From: Caprimulgus europaeus
Taxonomy: Eukaryota > Chordata > Aves > Caprimulgiformes > Caprimulgidae
DNA length: 64,000 nucleotides
Reading direction: 5' to 3'
Assembly (NCBI GenBank): GCA_907165065.1
Contig: OU015523.1
Span: 44,753,702 to 44,817,701 of the forward strand
Shown here: one piece after another, positions 51,921 through 64,000 of the stretch
Position numbering within the stretch: position 1 is the first letter of the stretch
Layout: each line of letters starts with the position of its first letter
Made by a program: the position numbers and the translations under genes
Notes under the pieces: generated by a model
Told to the model about the DNA's origin: nothing
The model's input: only the letters and a program-made list of their open reading frames with translations
The model's database searches: none

Positions 51921-53544
51921 TTGCGAATCTTACACTAGGGAAAGCTGTTGCATTTATGAGGCACTTGGTATTGCTAAAATCAGCTGGCAAGAGGCTCACA
52001 TCCCCTGCTCAGGTTTGTATGCTTTTCTCCTTGCTCTGAAATTCTTCAGCTGTTAAAAGCAAGACTGTCTTGCTGACTGTCAAGTCATTCAAATCCCAAA
52101 TTTCATTTCCCATTAAAACAGCACACGATGATAAGAAGCAGGCCCTTATTTTACCCCAGCAGAGATGTTCCCACAAATTAATCATTCACACTATGAGCAA
52201 TTAAAGAAACTGAAATCTATATACAGCACTTGGATAGAGATTGCACATGAGTATACGTAAATAGGCTCCAGTGCTAGATAGTCTGCTGTTTGAATGGAAT
52301 TTCAATTACCTTATCATCAATTGAAAATCTTACTTGGATGATGTAAGGCTCTTTCTCAAATTTAAAACATACAACTTTAAAATGAGCTTCATTTCTCCAA
52401 AGCAGACCCCAAATAACTAGACAGAACCACTTCAGAGGTTGTTCCTAGGTGTGGCTGTCTTTAAAAAAGCATATATCTCTCTGAAACTCGCATTAAGAAA
52501 CAAAATCAGAACTTCACCACGAGTAAGTTATCAACTTATCAGGCTATCAAACACCTTTCGGTAACACACACATCCTTGAAAAGAGTTTGGATACTCCCTC
52601 CTCCTGCTTAGCCACCTCTCATGCCTGTCTGCCTCATCATCCAGCGCTACCTTAGTCAAGAGGCCCAATGGGCTCAAAGCAAGTTTGATTTTAAAGATTA
52701 TTGACAGCAACAGTCTCAGGAGGCGAATCAGGAGAAAACTTCATGAAGGACTCTCTTGAGGAAAATCTATGAAATCTTCCATCACACAGTAAGGACTTAC
52801 TTCCATTGAGTACCCAAAAGGTCTGGCTCCAAACCCTGCAAAGACCTTGCAAGACCACCTTGTACGTAGAGTCACAACTTGTGTCTCCCCTAAAGCCATC
52901 TGACAGGATGATACTACAAGTGTGGATATTTGCCTGCTTGTCCCACAGACTTCTTGATGGGCCCAGCTACTTTTAGGAGTGAAGCAAGGAAGCAGTCACC
53001 TGGCACTCGGCATGTGGGGAAACATCCAGGCAGACACACACAGCAAAAGAATGCAGTAAACAATGCAACATGAAAAACGGAGGCCTGGGTTTTAGCATGC
53101 ACCTGGAGCTCCCACAACTCAAGCTCTAGTATCACAGACTCAGAATACAGAAAAATAACAGGAAAGAAATCCAGTGCTTTGCCACAATGAAAGCGTTTCC
53201 TAACTTTTAAGGAATGATAAAATGACCCATATGCACTGTAACTAATGAACACCTTTCCTTTCCTTTCCTCTGTTCCTGGAGCCAGAAAACCTGCATAGCA
53301 TCACAACATTATAGGTCTCATTTTGTGTGTGTTGGGAGCATTGCTATGTAAGACTGAGTTCACCATTCCATCCTGAAAGTGCTCTGTGTTTTGGGAAACT
53401 ACCAGCTGGTATTTGCTACCTACCAGGACCAAGGCGTCAAGCATATGATGCTGCTTCTTGAGCGAATAAAGAGGCTCTTACTGGCATAGAAGCAAATGAG
53501 CAGCTTTCCCAGGAGTGTTTTTACAGGACACCAGTTCAATATTT
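51921..53544. other. Unique non-coding stretch
   Basis: Nothing recognised. A 112-codon ORF on - (52914-53252) has a cysteine/phenylalanine-rich composition and no domain. Confidence 0.5.
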
Positions 53545-53559
53545 AAAAAAAAAAAAAAA
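53545..53559. repeat. A15 mononucleotide tract
   Basis: Fifteen consecutive A in otherwise unique sequence. Confidence 0.93.
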
Positions 53560-54454
53560 GTCAAGGATTATGTATGATGAACAGCTGGAGAATGTTAAAC
53601 ATATTTTACTTTAGGTTTGGCAGGGTTTAGTAAATCATGATTTAATCACACTCCCAGGCCATCACTGTAAGCGAACTCTGGAAATACTCAATAAGATATA
53701 AAGAAAGGATAAACAGAAGAATGGAAAAGACATTTCACCAGGAAGGACACAGCTATTTGTTATTTAGCTTTGGAATAAAATTAATGTGAAGAAGTCTCAG
53801 AAAGCAGAGATGAGGTATGAGAGAACACCATGTCACCCTCCTCCCTTGATCATGGGCATGCCTCAGCTACAAACCTGGCTTGGACCTCTAAGTGAGTGTC
53901 CCCACCCTGCACACATGCACACAAACACACACAGAGCTGTAGGCTCCACAATGCTTTAATGTAAACTGCCCATTCCTTACTGTAACAAGACTTCAAAGTC
54001 AGGAAACGCTGCCAGCTTTTTCAATCAGCTAGGCAGTGCATAAGCCCAGATAAATTAAAATTAGTTCCATGCAAGTTTTGAGGAATACTGTCATATGCTT
54101 TACTGAAGATTAAGGAACAAGTCAGTGAAAGCTGTGAAACTGACTTGAGTGGCACAAGGTTTAGCTGTCTGAGCACTGCATTTACTTTAATCAAGCGATT
54201 TTAATAGTCATTATAACTAAGCCAATGGTCTGATTTATTCTTTACTAACACCACTCACTCATTTTTTGTGGTTTCATTACCTCCTAGAAGCCAGAGGTTA
54301 CAGATTTTATAGGTTCTGAGCCAAATTCAGAAGCGAGGCTTGTAAAACTGATCTAAATTATACTTGAGTAAATTATAATCTACAAGATCTTCTCAAGTCC
54401 AAAAGAAATGGGAAAACACAACGTTAAACTGGAGGTCAAAGTGGCTTGTTGCAC
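53560..54454. other. Unique non-coding stretch
   Basis: Nothing recognised apart from a short interrupted CA-rich run near 53905-53932. Confidence 0.5.
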
Positions 54455-55140
54455 AAGCCCCACCAACTTCTGCCCTCTATTAATTGCTTGAGTGAACCAA
54501 AGAATGCAAGAAGATCCATACCAGGTCATACCAATAGTCTGTCCAGCTCAGCACCCTGTCTCCAGACCTCTGACTATGCTTCTAGATTACATGACATCGT
54601 ACTACATGGGACTGTGAGACAGCATAGCAGCTTGCTCCATCCACTCCACACACATCTGATGTGGAAGCACTTCCCAAAAAATAAACAACGGCACCGGCAG
54701 CTGACCAAGGCAATGTACAAGAGCATGCCATGACTTTTCTCCAGAGTACCCCATTTCCAGCAATGTGCCCCTCTGGGATTTGCTGAGGCAGAACAGATGC
54801 CTCTGTATTTATCACCACTCAGTAGATCTCCCTTCCATTAGTAGATCTATTTGCTTCAGATTCCATGTATCTTTTTAGTATCCCAAAAGTTGAGGTGAAG
54901 AGTTCCTCAGTTGCTCAAGGACTCACTTCACATAGTTTTGAACTTACCACTTGCTAGTTTGCTTTTATGTCCCCAACACCTCTCTACTGTACAGAACTCT
55001 TCCGATTTCCTTGGCAACAAAGGATAGCAAATCAGGGTTCCGGTCAGCTGCTTAATAGTGTAAATTTTATGTGGCTTTAAGTTTAACATTTCCTCCTTGA
55101 ACCTTTTCTCTTTTTTAGCATTATTTACAAGAAAATAGCA
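54455..55140 (-). repeat. Old sauropsid-type interspersed repeat, probably antisense LINE 3' region (tentative)
   Basis: The text 'ataccaggtcataccaatag', 'tctgtccagctcagcaccctgtctcc', 'tagatctatt', 'tatctttttagtatcccaaa' and 'gaagagttcctcag' keeps the order of a repeat common in reptile genomes, whose forward form reads 'ccatactgggtcagaccaatggtccatctagcccagtatcctgtctcc' with later blocks 'ctaatctttttgaaccc' and 'caatgagttccacag'. That repeat ends in CR1-like antisense sequence, and 'cttgaaccttttctcttttttagc' near 55100 would fit. Identity is low and gapped, so strand and family are inferred. Confidence 0.42.
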
Positions 55141-57230
55141 TAAAAATTAAGAATTCGCTTTTAGAATCCATTTTTTCACATACTTGTGACTTTTCACTTT
55201 GTTAATGTTTACATTATAATGTAAATATTTTAAAACTTTGTTGTTTTCTAGCCTTCATGTCTCAGGTTTTTTTACAAGAACTTCACAAAAATTTTGGAGT
55301 TTTCAGTAATAAAACTTATACTCTAATTGTCCAATTCTTTTTCCTCACTTAGTATTTATCTTCCTGTTCTTTGTGAAATTACCACTTCCAGATTATGCTG
55401 ATGTGAGGAAGAAAGCATTACCTAGTGTCTTTTCATTCTCTCCTCTGCCCTGAAATAAATCCCTCTCCCTTGTTTAATCACATGCATGTTATAAAGAAGA
55501 AGAAAGGTATACAAAATGTTACAATACAAAGAAGTATGTCAGGCATTCTGTTTTAAAGGATAGCATGAGACCAAATGGAAAACATTGGTTTTTACCTACA
55601 CAGCTAAAACTCCTATCAAGAAGGCAAATCATCTTCAATTAGTTTTTTAAAACATTCGTGCACAACTGCTTGATTACTTCTAAAGGTTTAGCCAGAAAAA
55701 TCCACAGAATTTAAGGCTTAAGGGCTTTCTTACCTATGTGAGAATGATATTTTTTCAAGCTTGTTCTTATTGAACATCTACACTTTACAACTTCCAAAGG
55801 AAGATGGCACAGTTGGCAGAATAAAATGAAACCAGCCAAGGAGGTCCACGCAAGCACAGTTCATTACCAACGGGGACTGCAGATGGTCCATACTTTAAAA
55901 CTCAGATACCTGAAACTTCAATACAAGGAGCTCAGGACAAGAGAAGGTCAGTTGTGATGGACTTGCAGGTTAGCAATTAAAAAAAATGGCACATTCGCAG
56001 AATATTATCCATTTTGCCCCTTGGAAATGCAGGTTTCTAAAAATGAACAATCAAATTAATAACTTTAACACCCTGTCTTTGGTCTACTTGTGGTGAGAAG
56101 ATTTCTCATAGGAATTGGCTGGGTTTCTGGAAGGAAGGTATTAAAGACTGCAGTGAAAGTTAATCCTATTCAATTAAGCACTTTTTAAAGGTTGCTGCCA
56201 GCCACTAAGATATAGGACAACATATACCACCTTTTCAAAAAGGAAAACTGGGAAAAAACATAATAAGGAAAGGAAAAGCCACAAATTGCAGCCTCCATGT
56301 TAATCGTACTTTGGACAGCGGTGGCAAGCAGGTCGAAACACAAATAGTCTTCATTCAGAACTAAGTCAATTTTTCACTTCAAAACCTATACTTCAAAAAT
56401 CAGCGTGCTTGCACATTGTCAGGAACTAAGTATTGTACTTCCTGCCATTGTGAGAGCTAAGCAAATGGCTTCAGTTCAGATGCACAAGCTGAGACAGCGT
56501 ATACTTGAAGCCTTTCCTCCCAGCCCTGCCATTGTGGGCTTGTGGTGGCTGCAGTAGCCCCAGGACAGAGAAGATGACCTCAATGGGCAGCTCCACCCTC
56601 ACCACATCCAAAGCCGGGTACCAGAGTCCCATGTCACCCGACAGTAATAACAGCCCTTGTGGGACTGCTCCTTAAATCCTTCTGTGCTGACAATGGGCAA
56701 AATGGCATCCCCACCAAAATCAATGGCAAAACTCCTGTGGAGGCCTGTGAGGCCAGGACTTCATGTGGGCACCTGGTGGGAGCCAAGATGGCAGTGCCAT
56801 CGCTTCAGCCGCCTCAGAGAGAACAAGAGATGCCAAAAAAAATTAAAAATGAAATCGAAAAGGGGATTTTGCTGTGAGGTCTTAAATTAAAAGAAAAGAA
56901 AACTCCTTGAGACTGATAAATATCTTTCACAGCTTTTATCTAAGCATCAGCTCAAAGTATTTCCTTCTTTTCCAATTAAAATAGGGATTTGAGTGCCAGA
57001 ACAATGATCTCTAGTCAAAGACTTTCACAGACGCAGGGATCACACCACCTCATTTCCTACTTAAACAATGAAATCAAACCAAGGTTTGGGAGACCAGCGT
57101 TTGTTCCTATTATTTGAGCTGGCACCACATGTGCTCTGCAGTACTTTGATGTGGCTGCCTTAGGCACCTCATAACAGGAGTAATAATACTGTAAAATATA
57201 AACAATCACAGTTAGTAGTTTGGGAAAGGA
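55141..57230. other. Unique AT-rich non-coding stretch
   Basis: Contains a perfect 18-bp palindrome at 55208-55225. 56520-56790 is somewhat GC-richer and opens two overlapping + ORFs (77 and 72 codons) with no domain. No gene or transposon recognised. Confidence 0.5.
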
Positions 57231-57275
57231 TTAAAAAAAAAAAAAACAACAACCAAAACCAAAAACACCAAACCA
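57231..57275. repeat. A-rich low-complexity tract
   Basis: An A14 run is followed by AAC and CCAAA-type units, immediately left of a GC-rich block. Whether it is the tail of a retroposed sequence or a separate simple repeat cannot be decided here. Confidence 0.85.
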
Positions 57276-57359
57276 GCCACCTTGCTTTTTCAGCAAGAAC
57301 CAACAGCCTGCCTTGTCTGCTTGCAGGGTCTGGTAAAACCAACCCCAAATTTTAATAGT

Positions 57360-57740
57360 GCCAAGTCTGTGCTCCTGAACTTGATGGAATGGAAGATCCA
57401 TGCCAGCAGAGACACCCCTGAGCCAGACAACTGGAGGCATGGGGCAGCCCGAGCCCTGGGCACCTCCCAGGGGACAGGGACAGGTCAAGGCCAGGCAGGG
57501 ACATGTGCCCACAGGTGGGCTCAGCCCAATGGGTCCCATGGCCAGGCAGGGCAGGGCTGTGAGGAGCTGGAGACTGACTCTGCTGCAGCATCACTGAGGC
57601 AGGGGCTGATGGCCTGGGCGGCTGACATAGAGTTCTCAGTCATGGGCAGGGTGGGGGCAGCCCCAGGGGGCTGGGCAGGGACAGGCAGGGCTGAGGGGGC
57701 CCACAGGGCCACGACACTGAGACTACACACTTCAAACCCA
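57360..57740. other. GC-rich, CpG-poor block with GGCAGGG-type repeats
   Basis: A sharp rise in G and C over about 380 bp, with the strings 'caggcaggg', 'ggcagggcagggctg', 'gggcagggtgggggcagcc' and 'gggcagggacaggcagggctg' recurring. Only a handful of CpGs are present, so it does not look like an active CpG island. A 171-codon ORF (57282-57797) and a 102-codon antisense ORF cross it; both are rich in G, A, Q and P as expected from the composition, and neither has a domain. It could be a degenerate minisatellite or the body of an unrecognised mobile element. Confidence 0.5.
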
Positions 57741-59082
57741 AGACGAATGCAGTCACACTCCAGTGTTACCCCAAGTGTCCCCCTGACTGGCAGTTAAAGG
57801 GCTCTCCTGCTGACACAGGGGCTATAAAAACTTTAAATTGCCAATGAAAGTTATAATCATGAAAAAAATTTAAGTGCTGAGAAAATATTGCTCACATTCC
57901 AGTGAATCCCTGACACATAGGAATAGATAATTTTTAAACTTACTTACTGCTTTTCAAGTGCACATTGCAATGAAAGTGAAAAAAGTGGTCATTGGAAAGA
58001 GCAGCAGAGCATACCTAATGGCAGATAAACCCACACATCCTATGCAGCGTGACCAGCCAGGCATCCATCACCTTAGATTAATGAAAAGCAAAACAGACAT
58101 GCTGACCACTTAGGGGTACCACTATTTCCTGATTCTGCAGCAGTTCCCTTTTCCCGCTTCGCACCTCCTAATGTTTCCTCCTTCCATTGCCATCCTGATC
58201 CAGCGCCTCTTGAAAACAGTGGGCTTCCTGCTACTGCTTTTAATGGCTTTCAGTCAGACTTGACAACACTTAAGGCCCTACCATTAGAAGCAAACCCCAC
58301 CAAGTAAGGAATTTCCATCACGAGATGTGATATGCATTGGAAGGCATGGCCGGTAATGCTTGGAGACAAGGTCTGCCATAGTCAAGTTGAACCAGGAGGT
58401 GGAACAGAACGACTAATATCACAGAAATCCTGGGGTAGCAAGGGAAGACACAGCCTAATCTTGAGATGTGAGGACAAAACTGACTTTGTTTTAATAACTA
58501 CAGTTCTATCAGGAACAAATAAAGCAGCACATGTCACAGAAGTAGAATAAAGTTAATGTTATTAATGCTAAGAAGCAGAGGGCTCCACTGAATCCAAAGC
58601 GGTTATTGTTCTTCTACTACCAATCACTATGCTAAAAGCCTTTTGTATTTTAAAGCCTGAAGCCAAGCTCACAAGCCTTAAGATTCATTAGATGAAAGAA
58701 AATGGTATCTAGAAAAACAGACAGATTTGAGGACATACCCAAACTTACCTATTTACAGGTCTAATCCTTAAGGCATTGATTGTATCACTCAGTCTGTACA
58801 TGGACAATGGTATTGGTGGTGCTGCTCCAACTCCCTCATTAAAATACATTCAAAATGGAGACCTAAACATTAAGAGTTATGTTTTCTAAAAGTAAATTTA
58901 TATCTGTCAAAACCAGACTGTATTCCTCACTTCCTTTATCACGTTATTTCCAGATAGATGGTATGCATGATATGAAATGCTTGTCATAAAATGTTTAACC
59001 TCTGAATCATAAAATGAAGAGTGGTTTTAAGTAAGTCTATTCAGTAGCTTAAGCGTTTACAAGCTTTAAATAAGAGTCTTTT
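57741..59082. other. Unique non-coding stretch
   Basis: Nothing recognised. Confidence 0.5.
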
Positions 59083-59167
59083 GAGGGGGGGGAAAAACAA
59101 CAATAACAAAAAAAAACCAACCCAACAACAAAACAAAACAAAAAACCACCCCCCCCCAAAAAAAAAC
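59083..59167. repeat. Low-complexity A/C tract with flanking G8 and internal C9 runs
   Basis: A G8 run at about 59083-59090 is followed by AAC/CAAAA units, a C9 run near 59149-59157 and an A9 run. This is a compound simple repeat. Confidence 0.9.
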
Positions 59168-62100
59168 CTCAGCATCTATCCAGATTCCTCTCATTTAAAA
59201 ATGAGTTAGCAGGAAGAATGTCAAGAGAAAAATATCTAACTACTGTCATATGCACTGGCCAATTTTGAAAGAAAAATATCTCAATTCAACCAATTTTAGC
59301 TGTTATTCTTCTATAATTTTTCACTTTCTTTGCAAATAGAAGGTACTATCACTGCCAGGTATCACTACCATTTCCAGATTAAACAGTAAAATCTAACAAG
59401 ATCTCCTCTGTTAAAAAAGAGAAGAAAAACTATGGAAGTACACAGTGAATACAGAAGGACAAATCCTTTGAGTAAGATGGAAAACTGCCTCTCTTTATTG
59501 CACTTACAATAAAACATAGCAATACACCTATCAGGAAGTCCTCTAGACAGACAACCCACCATTTATTTATGTTTTGGATATATTTTAAGGTGCTTAGATC
59601 AGTTCCAAGTAAGTTCACCTTAAAAGGGAGACCACATGCTTATTTCTGTCCATTATTGCCAAGTCCAAGTATTCAAAGATCAGTAGTCAAATGCCCTTGC
59701 CTCCTAAAACAGAGTCTGCATACATATCAACTAGATAGGTGTACCAGCAATGTGTATGTTAGTTTTTAAATGGTAGTTTAATGCTTTTCATTTACCTTCA
59801 GGGCTGTGAACCTCTAGAGTTCAAAATACTAATGTTTACAACCAGACAAGCTAGTAACTTGCTTCTTTTTAAATAGGGAGAGCTGATGCTCAAATGAACA
59901 TATGACTCTAGTTTTTGGCAGTCTAAGATGGTCAATAAAATCACAGAAGCTGGCAACACTGCCCACACTGTCAGCAAGCCATGAATGAAAGGCAACAGTT
60001 CATCCATCATTTTACAAGGTCCCCTTCCATCAGTGTTTTTCCAAATAGCTATTAACAGCATCTCTCAAACAGTACAGCCTATACTAGCACAAAACTAAAT
60101 AGATTAATAATAGCTGTTAATTGCATTCAGGGACAACAACATTGTAACAAATAAGATGATGACAAAATGCTTTAGCTTCATTTGCACACTTAGCACAGTG
60201 TGTATGGTACGCTGCATTTCTCTCATGCACAGCTTTCGCTTAAACACAGTGATGGCCTTATAGAGTACCCTCAGCTTCAATGCTTTGCTCATTCCTATCT
60301 TTCTGAGGCCACAACCTATTCATAGGCTCTCCACTTTTTCCCCAGTCATGCAGTGACAAAGGGTCCAAAAACAATCAAACTGTAATTTCAATGCAGATGA
60401 GGCAAGCAGTAGGATTACATGCTTTTTTTTTTTACTGCAAAGCAATCTCTCTTAATGCCTCAATGCTTTGAGCACAAAACTGTTCCTCTGCTTGCAAAAG
60501 AAAACAAAAGTACAAAAAAACCCAAGGGGAGGTCACACCATAGGCACAGAAAATTTTGGGACTCTGCCACTGAGTTGTGGAGTGGCCATACTGATTTGCA
60601 ACACCTGTCCAACACCACCAGACCTCTCAAGCATCTTCCTTCCCAACAAGTGGAAAAGCCCTGGGCCATGTCATAGAAAAAGGGAAGCATCCAGAAACCA
60701 TGTCATTTTTTGGGAGAGGTGTCCCAGCCCTTGGCTCTGGCCTGCCACCAAGGAGACCTACCTCTCATCAGTTAGGTGGCTTAACTCCAGCTGCACCACA
60801 GCAACCCCCTTCCACCAGACCCAGCTGCTTCCAGTACACATGGTCAGTCACAGGATGCTACTGAAACTCCACAGAAGCCAAGTTCAAGTCCTAGCCTGGC
60901 TTTAGGCCTGCGCAAGGATGCAGCCCCACTGCCCACGTTTGTTATCATATTCCAAAACTGTCCATCAGCCTTCCTCAGCTATGGAAATTTGCAGACATTA
61001 TCCTCACTCCACCATCACTGCTGCCTGCAGCCTAACAATCGCTCAAGCAAAGTTACCTTTTGAGGGCAAACACCTCCTTCTGAAAGGCTGTCCCACATAT
61101 CTCCTGTCACCAAAATTGAAATCCACGCCAGCTGGCGACTGACTGCCAGTTGGTGTCTCTTCTGCCATGGGACATGTGAGCTCGTAAAGGAGTTCAGGCC
61201 ACTCAGGCTCTACACCAGCAATTCCTAGCTGTGTATTGCAGCAAGTTGCCACCTTAACACCACTGACATCACTTTTGCCTCCCAGCCGAGTCAGGACAGA
61301 CACTTAGTATCTCCCCAAACGTTTCAAAAGGCAGGTCACATTTAAGGAAATCCCCAGCAGAGCTAGAACCCCATTTTATCCAGTTCTGCATCAACACAGG
61401 GACAAGAACACAACTGTGAAAGAGTTAATCCTCCCAATGTAGGTATTTTTCTTCATTTTACCTTAGCTTAAGTGAGGTAAAAGAAGGTAGTTCTGCAGCA
61501 CAAGTATATGCTAAGCCAAGTCTATAAGGATTAAAGCATTTTTATCTCCAAATCATCCATTCCACAATTATTTTTTTCCCCCCACACACTTACAACAAAG
61601 GTGATTTGTTTCAGCTTAGTTCTTTTGTTTTGGCTCTAACATGAAAAAATACAAAATTGTAAAAATGAAGGCTTGGAAAGTCATTTATATGAAATAAAGT
61701 ATTGCACACTATTTTAATTTTCTTGCTGATATTCACATGGGTTCCTCCCAGCACGTTTGTCAAACGTTGCCCTTTACATTAAGGCTTTGGCAAGTATAAT
61801 AAAATACAGACACAGGCTCTATAAAACCATATTCACAGTACAACTTTATATTTATAGCACTTAATATAATTGAGAGGACAGCAACAGTGGGGTGCATATA
61901 GCCTATGTTTTCTTCAGTTGTTGAAACTGTAGCAAGAGCACATGATTTTGAACCTCTGAGAGTAAAGATGTAAATATTAGCCCCTTTGACAGAGATAGGA
62001 GGGGGCTTGTACGGACTGAGCTCTTAAGACTCAACAAGAAAATAAGTAAAATGAAACAAGTAGCCCAGTTTCTCAAGAAAAGAAAGATAACACTGTTCCC

Positions 62101-64000
62101 AAGCTCAGTAGCACTGATTAGCAGAAAATACCCTCATTTACTGCTACTGTATAGCCTAGACATACATAGTCAAGTTCCCTAATTAGCGCCCTCTGTTATA
62201 AGGATAAAGCATACATTCATGTCAGAATGGAGGGGAGAAGACGACGGGTGGGCAAAGATACTTTTTCCATATATAAGAAGCTACCGTGTTTCCGTGGCTC
62301 TCCATGGATAGGTTCTGTAGGTGTCCATTGAAACAACAAAGGAAGTTCAAGGGTTCAAAACAGATTTCTGCTGCTTAATACTCAGAAATCTGCATTTTTA
62401 AACTCAGTCTCCCTGCTGTGTAATTATGTACGAATTTAAGACTAGTCGTTTTCTTACGAGAGGCTGTGTTGTGCAAATGGGAGACAAAATCAGGTCACTC
62501 AATCATGAGAAGTAAATTTCCCCCTCCAGCCGTTGCACTCCAGAGAGAGACAAAGAGGGAAAGGCAGATTTTATTCCCTCCTCAGACTAGTGCAATTTCT
62601 AATCATATCCTCCAGAGTTTTGAATATCCCTTCCCTTTCCCTTCAGACCCAGAGACTAACATGGGAACCTAATTAAACTTTAAGTAGTGTCATGTAAAGA
62701 CCAACACTGTGTTAAGATTTGACTGAAAGCAAAGATCAGCCAAGGCTGCCTCTGTAAAATACACATCTCCCGTTTCAAAGAAGGCACCTGCCCTCTCTGC
62801 GAGTTCTGCAGTCTCCCTCTCTCTTATTTGCCTTTGAATATTTCCTTTAAAGTTGTTTCTTTCCTCTGAGACATTTTATGTATCCACTCAGTGTGTTCAC
62901 AATGGTCCATATGCATTGGAGGTCATGCCCTTCCAGAGCAAAAAGCCTAGAGAAGAGACTAACTGAAATTGCTGTGTTTTGCCCGATTCCTCACCTTAGG
63001 ACCGCTCAAACTGTCAGCAGAAATTCTTCCAATTTCACTGTGGCTTTGCAAGGGCAAGAGAATCCACAGCAGCAAAGCCTGACCCAGAATGCAGCCTCCC
63101 TCACCCACCACCCCGTGATGAACATTCACATACGAAAGAACAGCAATATTTTACGAGTCTCCAAAGAAAAACCAACCTATCGCCAGGTGTTGGACCAGAA
63201 TTCAGTATTAACAAACATCTCTGAGACAAAATTTCTATTTCTAAAACTAGCTGATTTCTCATATACTTTCACAGAGAAACCAGTAATTAGGGTTAAGGTT
63301 TTTGCTAGAGATATATAGCAAAGGAAGTACACTAAGCCTAAACCATATGGCTGTGTGTTTTTCATTTGCTCCCAAACATTATTTTCTGTGCAATCATGAA
63401 CGCAAAATAGGTGTTTAGAAAAGTCAACCTGGGAAGAAATGACCACCTTGACTACTTTGGAGGAAGCTACTGTCAAATCAGCCGGCAACAATCGCTTCTG
63501 TAGGAAAAGATTTGACCCAGGTCCGTCAGCTTTATTTAAATATGTCAGACCTGCTCCATGAACAGTTCCGTTACACAGCACAAATTCAGGGTGTGCTGTC
63601 ACTGCCTCATACAAATTGGCTCTTCCAGGGCTCCCACACAATTTCTTATTTGCTTTATGAGCGTTCATTTTCTAGTTTCTATATTAAAAGTAAGTACTAT
63701 CAGACATTTATATTTATTGATTTTTTTTAATCTCTATTTTCAGTGACCAAACACCAACACCAAGTATACCTTATTAATCAAAGCCTATTTTCAAAATAAG
63801 TTAATGCTGTATGGTAGAGGTTACAAAGCTCATTCTCTTTAGTTCCAACATAAGTAATATACTGCATTAGATCAAAAAGGAAAAACAAATCAGGAAGCAT
63901 GTTTTCCTGTTCTGACTCTCTAACATAGCCCACAGTTTCAACCCTGACCCAGCACAGTTCAGTGCTGAAGAGCTGCGGACTAATTCATGGTTAGTGAGTC
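59168..64000. other. Unique non-coding stretch to the right edge
   Basis: No gene or transposon recognised. It holds a T11 run at 60423-60433, a moderately GC-rich stretch at 60.5-61.3 kb with ORFs on both strands (145 codons on +), and a 163-codon - strand ORF at 63177-63668 that overlaps a 146-codon + ORF. None shows a known domain. The remainder is AT-rich ordinary sequence. Confidence 0.45.

Noticed and set aside
57282-57797. 171-codon ORF on +
   Set aside because: It lies in a GC-rich block where stop codons are rare, with antisense ORFs open as well. Its G/A/Q/P-rich translation follows from composition.
63177-63668. 163-codon ORF on the - strand
   Set aside because: No recognised family, and it overlaps a 146-codon ORF on the opposite strand. 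Plain mixed composition; consistent with chance.
1-64000. Endogenous retrovirus or LTR, tRNA/rRNA genes, CRISPR arrays, bacterial operons
   Set aside because: No paired LTRs, retroviral motifs, cloverleaf-forming tRNA boxes, rRNA blocks or spaced direct repeats were seen. The window is eukaryotic, so prokaryotic features do not apply.

Overview
The window reads as non-coding nuclear DNA from a bird. The main evidence is a set of CR1 retrotransposon 3' ends carrying the avian-type terminal block (a direct ATTCTATG repeat, or its reverse complement, next to a 'ttggaagggacct' type motif) at 6.35-6.83 kb and 29.26-30.24 kb. More diverged CR1 pieces lie at 14.75, 21.44, 40.4 and 51.5 kb. There are no operons, no dense ORFs and no bacterial signals. 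Base composition is AT-biased with CpG depletion, as in a bird intron or gene-poor intergenic region. The species cannot be fixed from this sequence.

Layout. 0.1-1.6 kb holds a heavily mutated LINE of the CR1/L3 clade in which reverse-transcriptase blocks can still be read in order on the + strand. 1.6-6.3 kb is unique DNA with an (AG)14 microsatellite and a GC-richer patch. A CR1 3' end on the - strand lies at 6.35-6.83 kb, followed by an old MIR-like repeat near 7.6 kb. 7.8-29 kb is mostly unique, with poly(A) and AT/CA tracts, two small CR1 3' fragments and a compact CpG cluster at 25.7-26.0 kb. The best-preserved CR1 (about 1 kb, + strand) ends at 30.24 kb. 30-51 kb is unique sequence with simple repeats, a second smaller CpG-enriched patch (35.8-36.0 kb), an old CR1 (40.4 kb) and a second MIR-like copy (49.2 kb). 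A clear CR1 3' end follows at 51.5-51.9 kb. An apparent old sauropsid-type repeat lies at 54.5-55.1 kb, a GC-rich but CpG-poor block at 57.4-57.7 kb, and the rest is unique.

No protein-coding exon, tRNA, rRNA, CRISPR array or LTR provirus could be supported. The longest Met-to-stop ORFs (182, 171 and 163 codons) are about what chance gives in 64 kb read in six frames. The region is either a gene desert or the inside of a very large intron; the sequence alone does not say which. The items most worth checking are the CpG cluster, two ORFs with protein-like composition (47.6 kb + and 10.4 kb -), the inverted CR1 pair, and the old repeats shared with non-avian amniotes. I saw no undescribed biological system.
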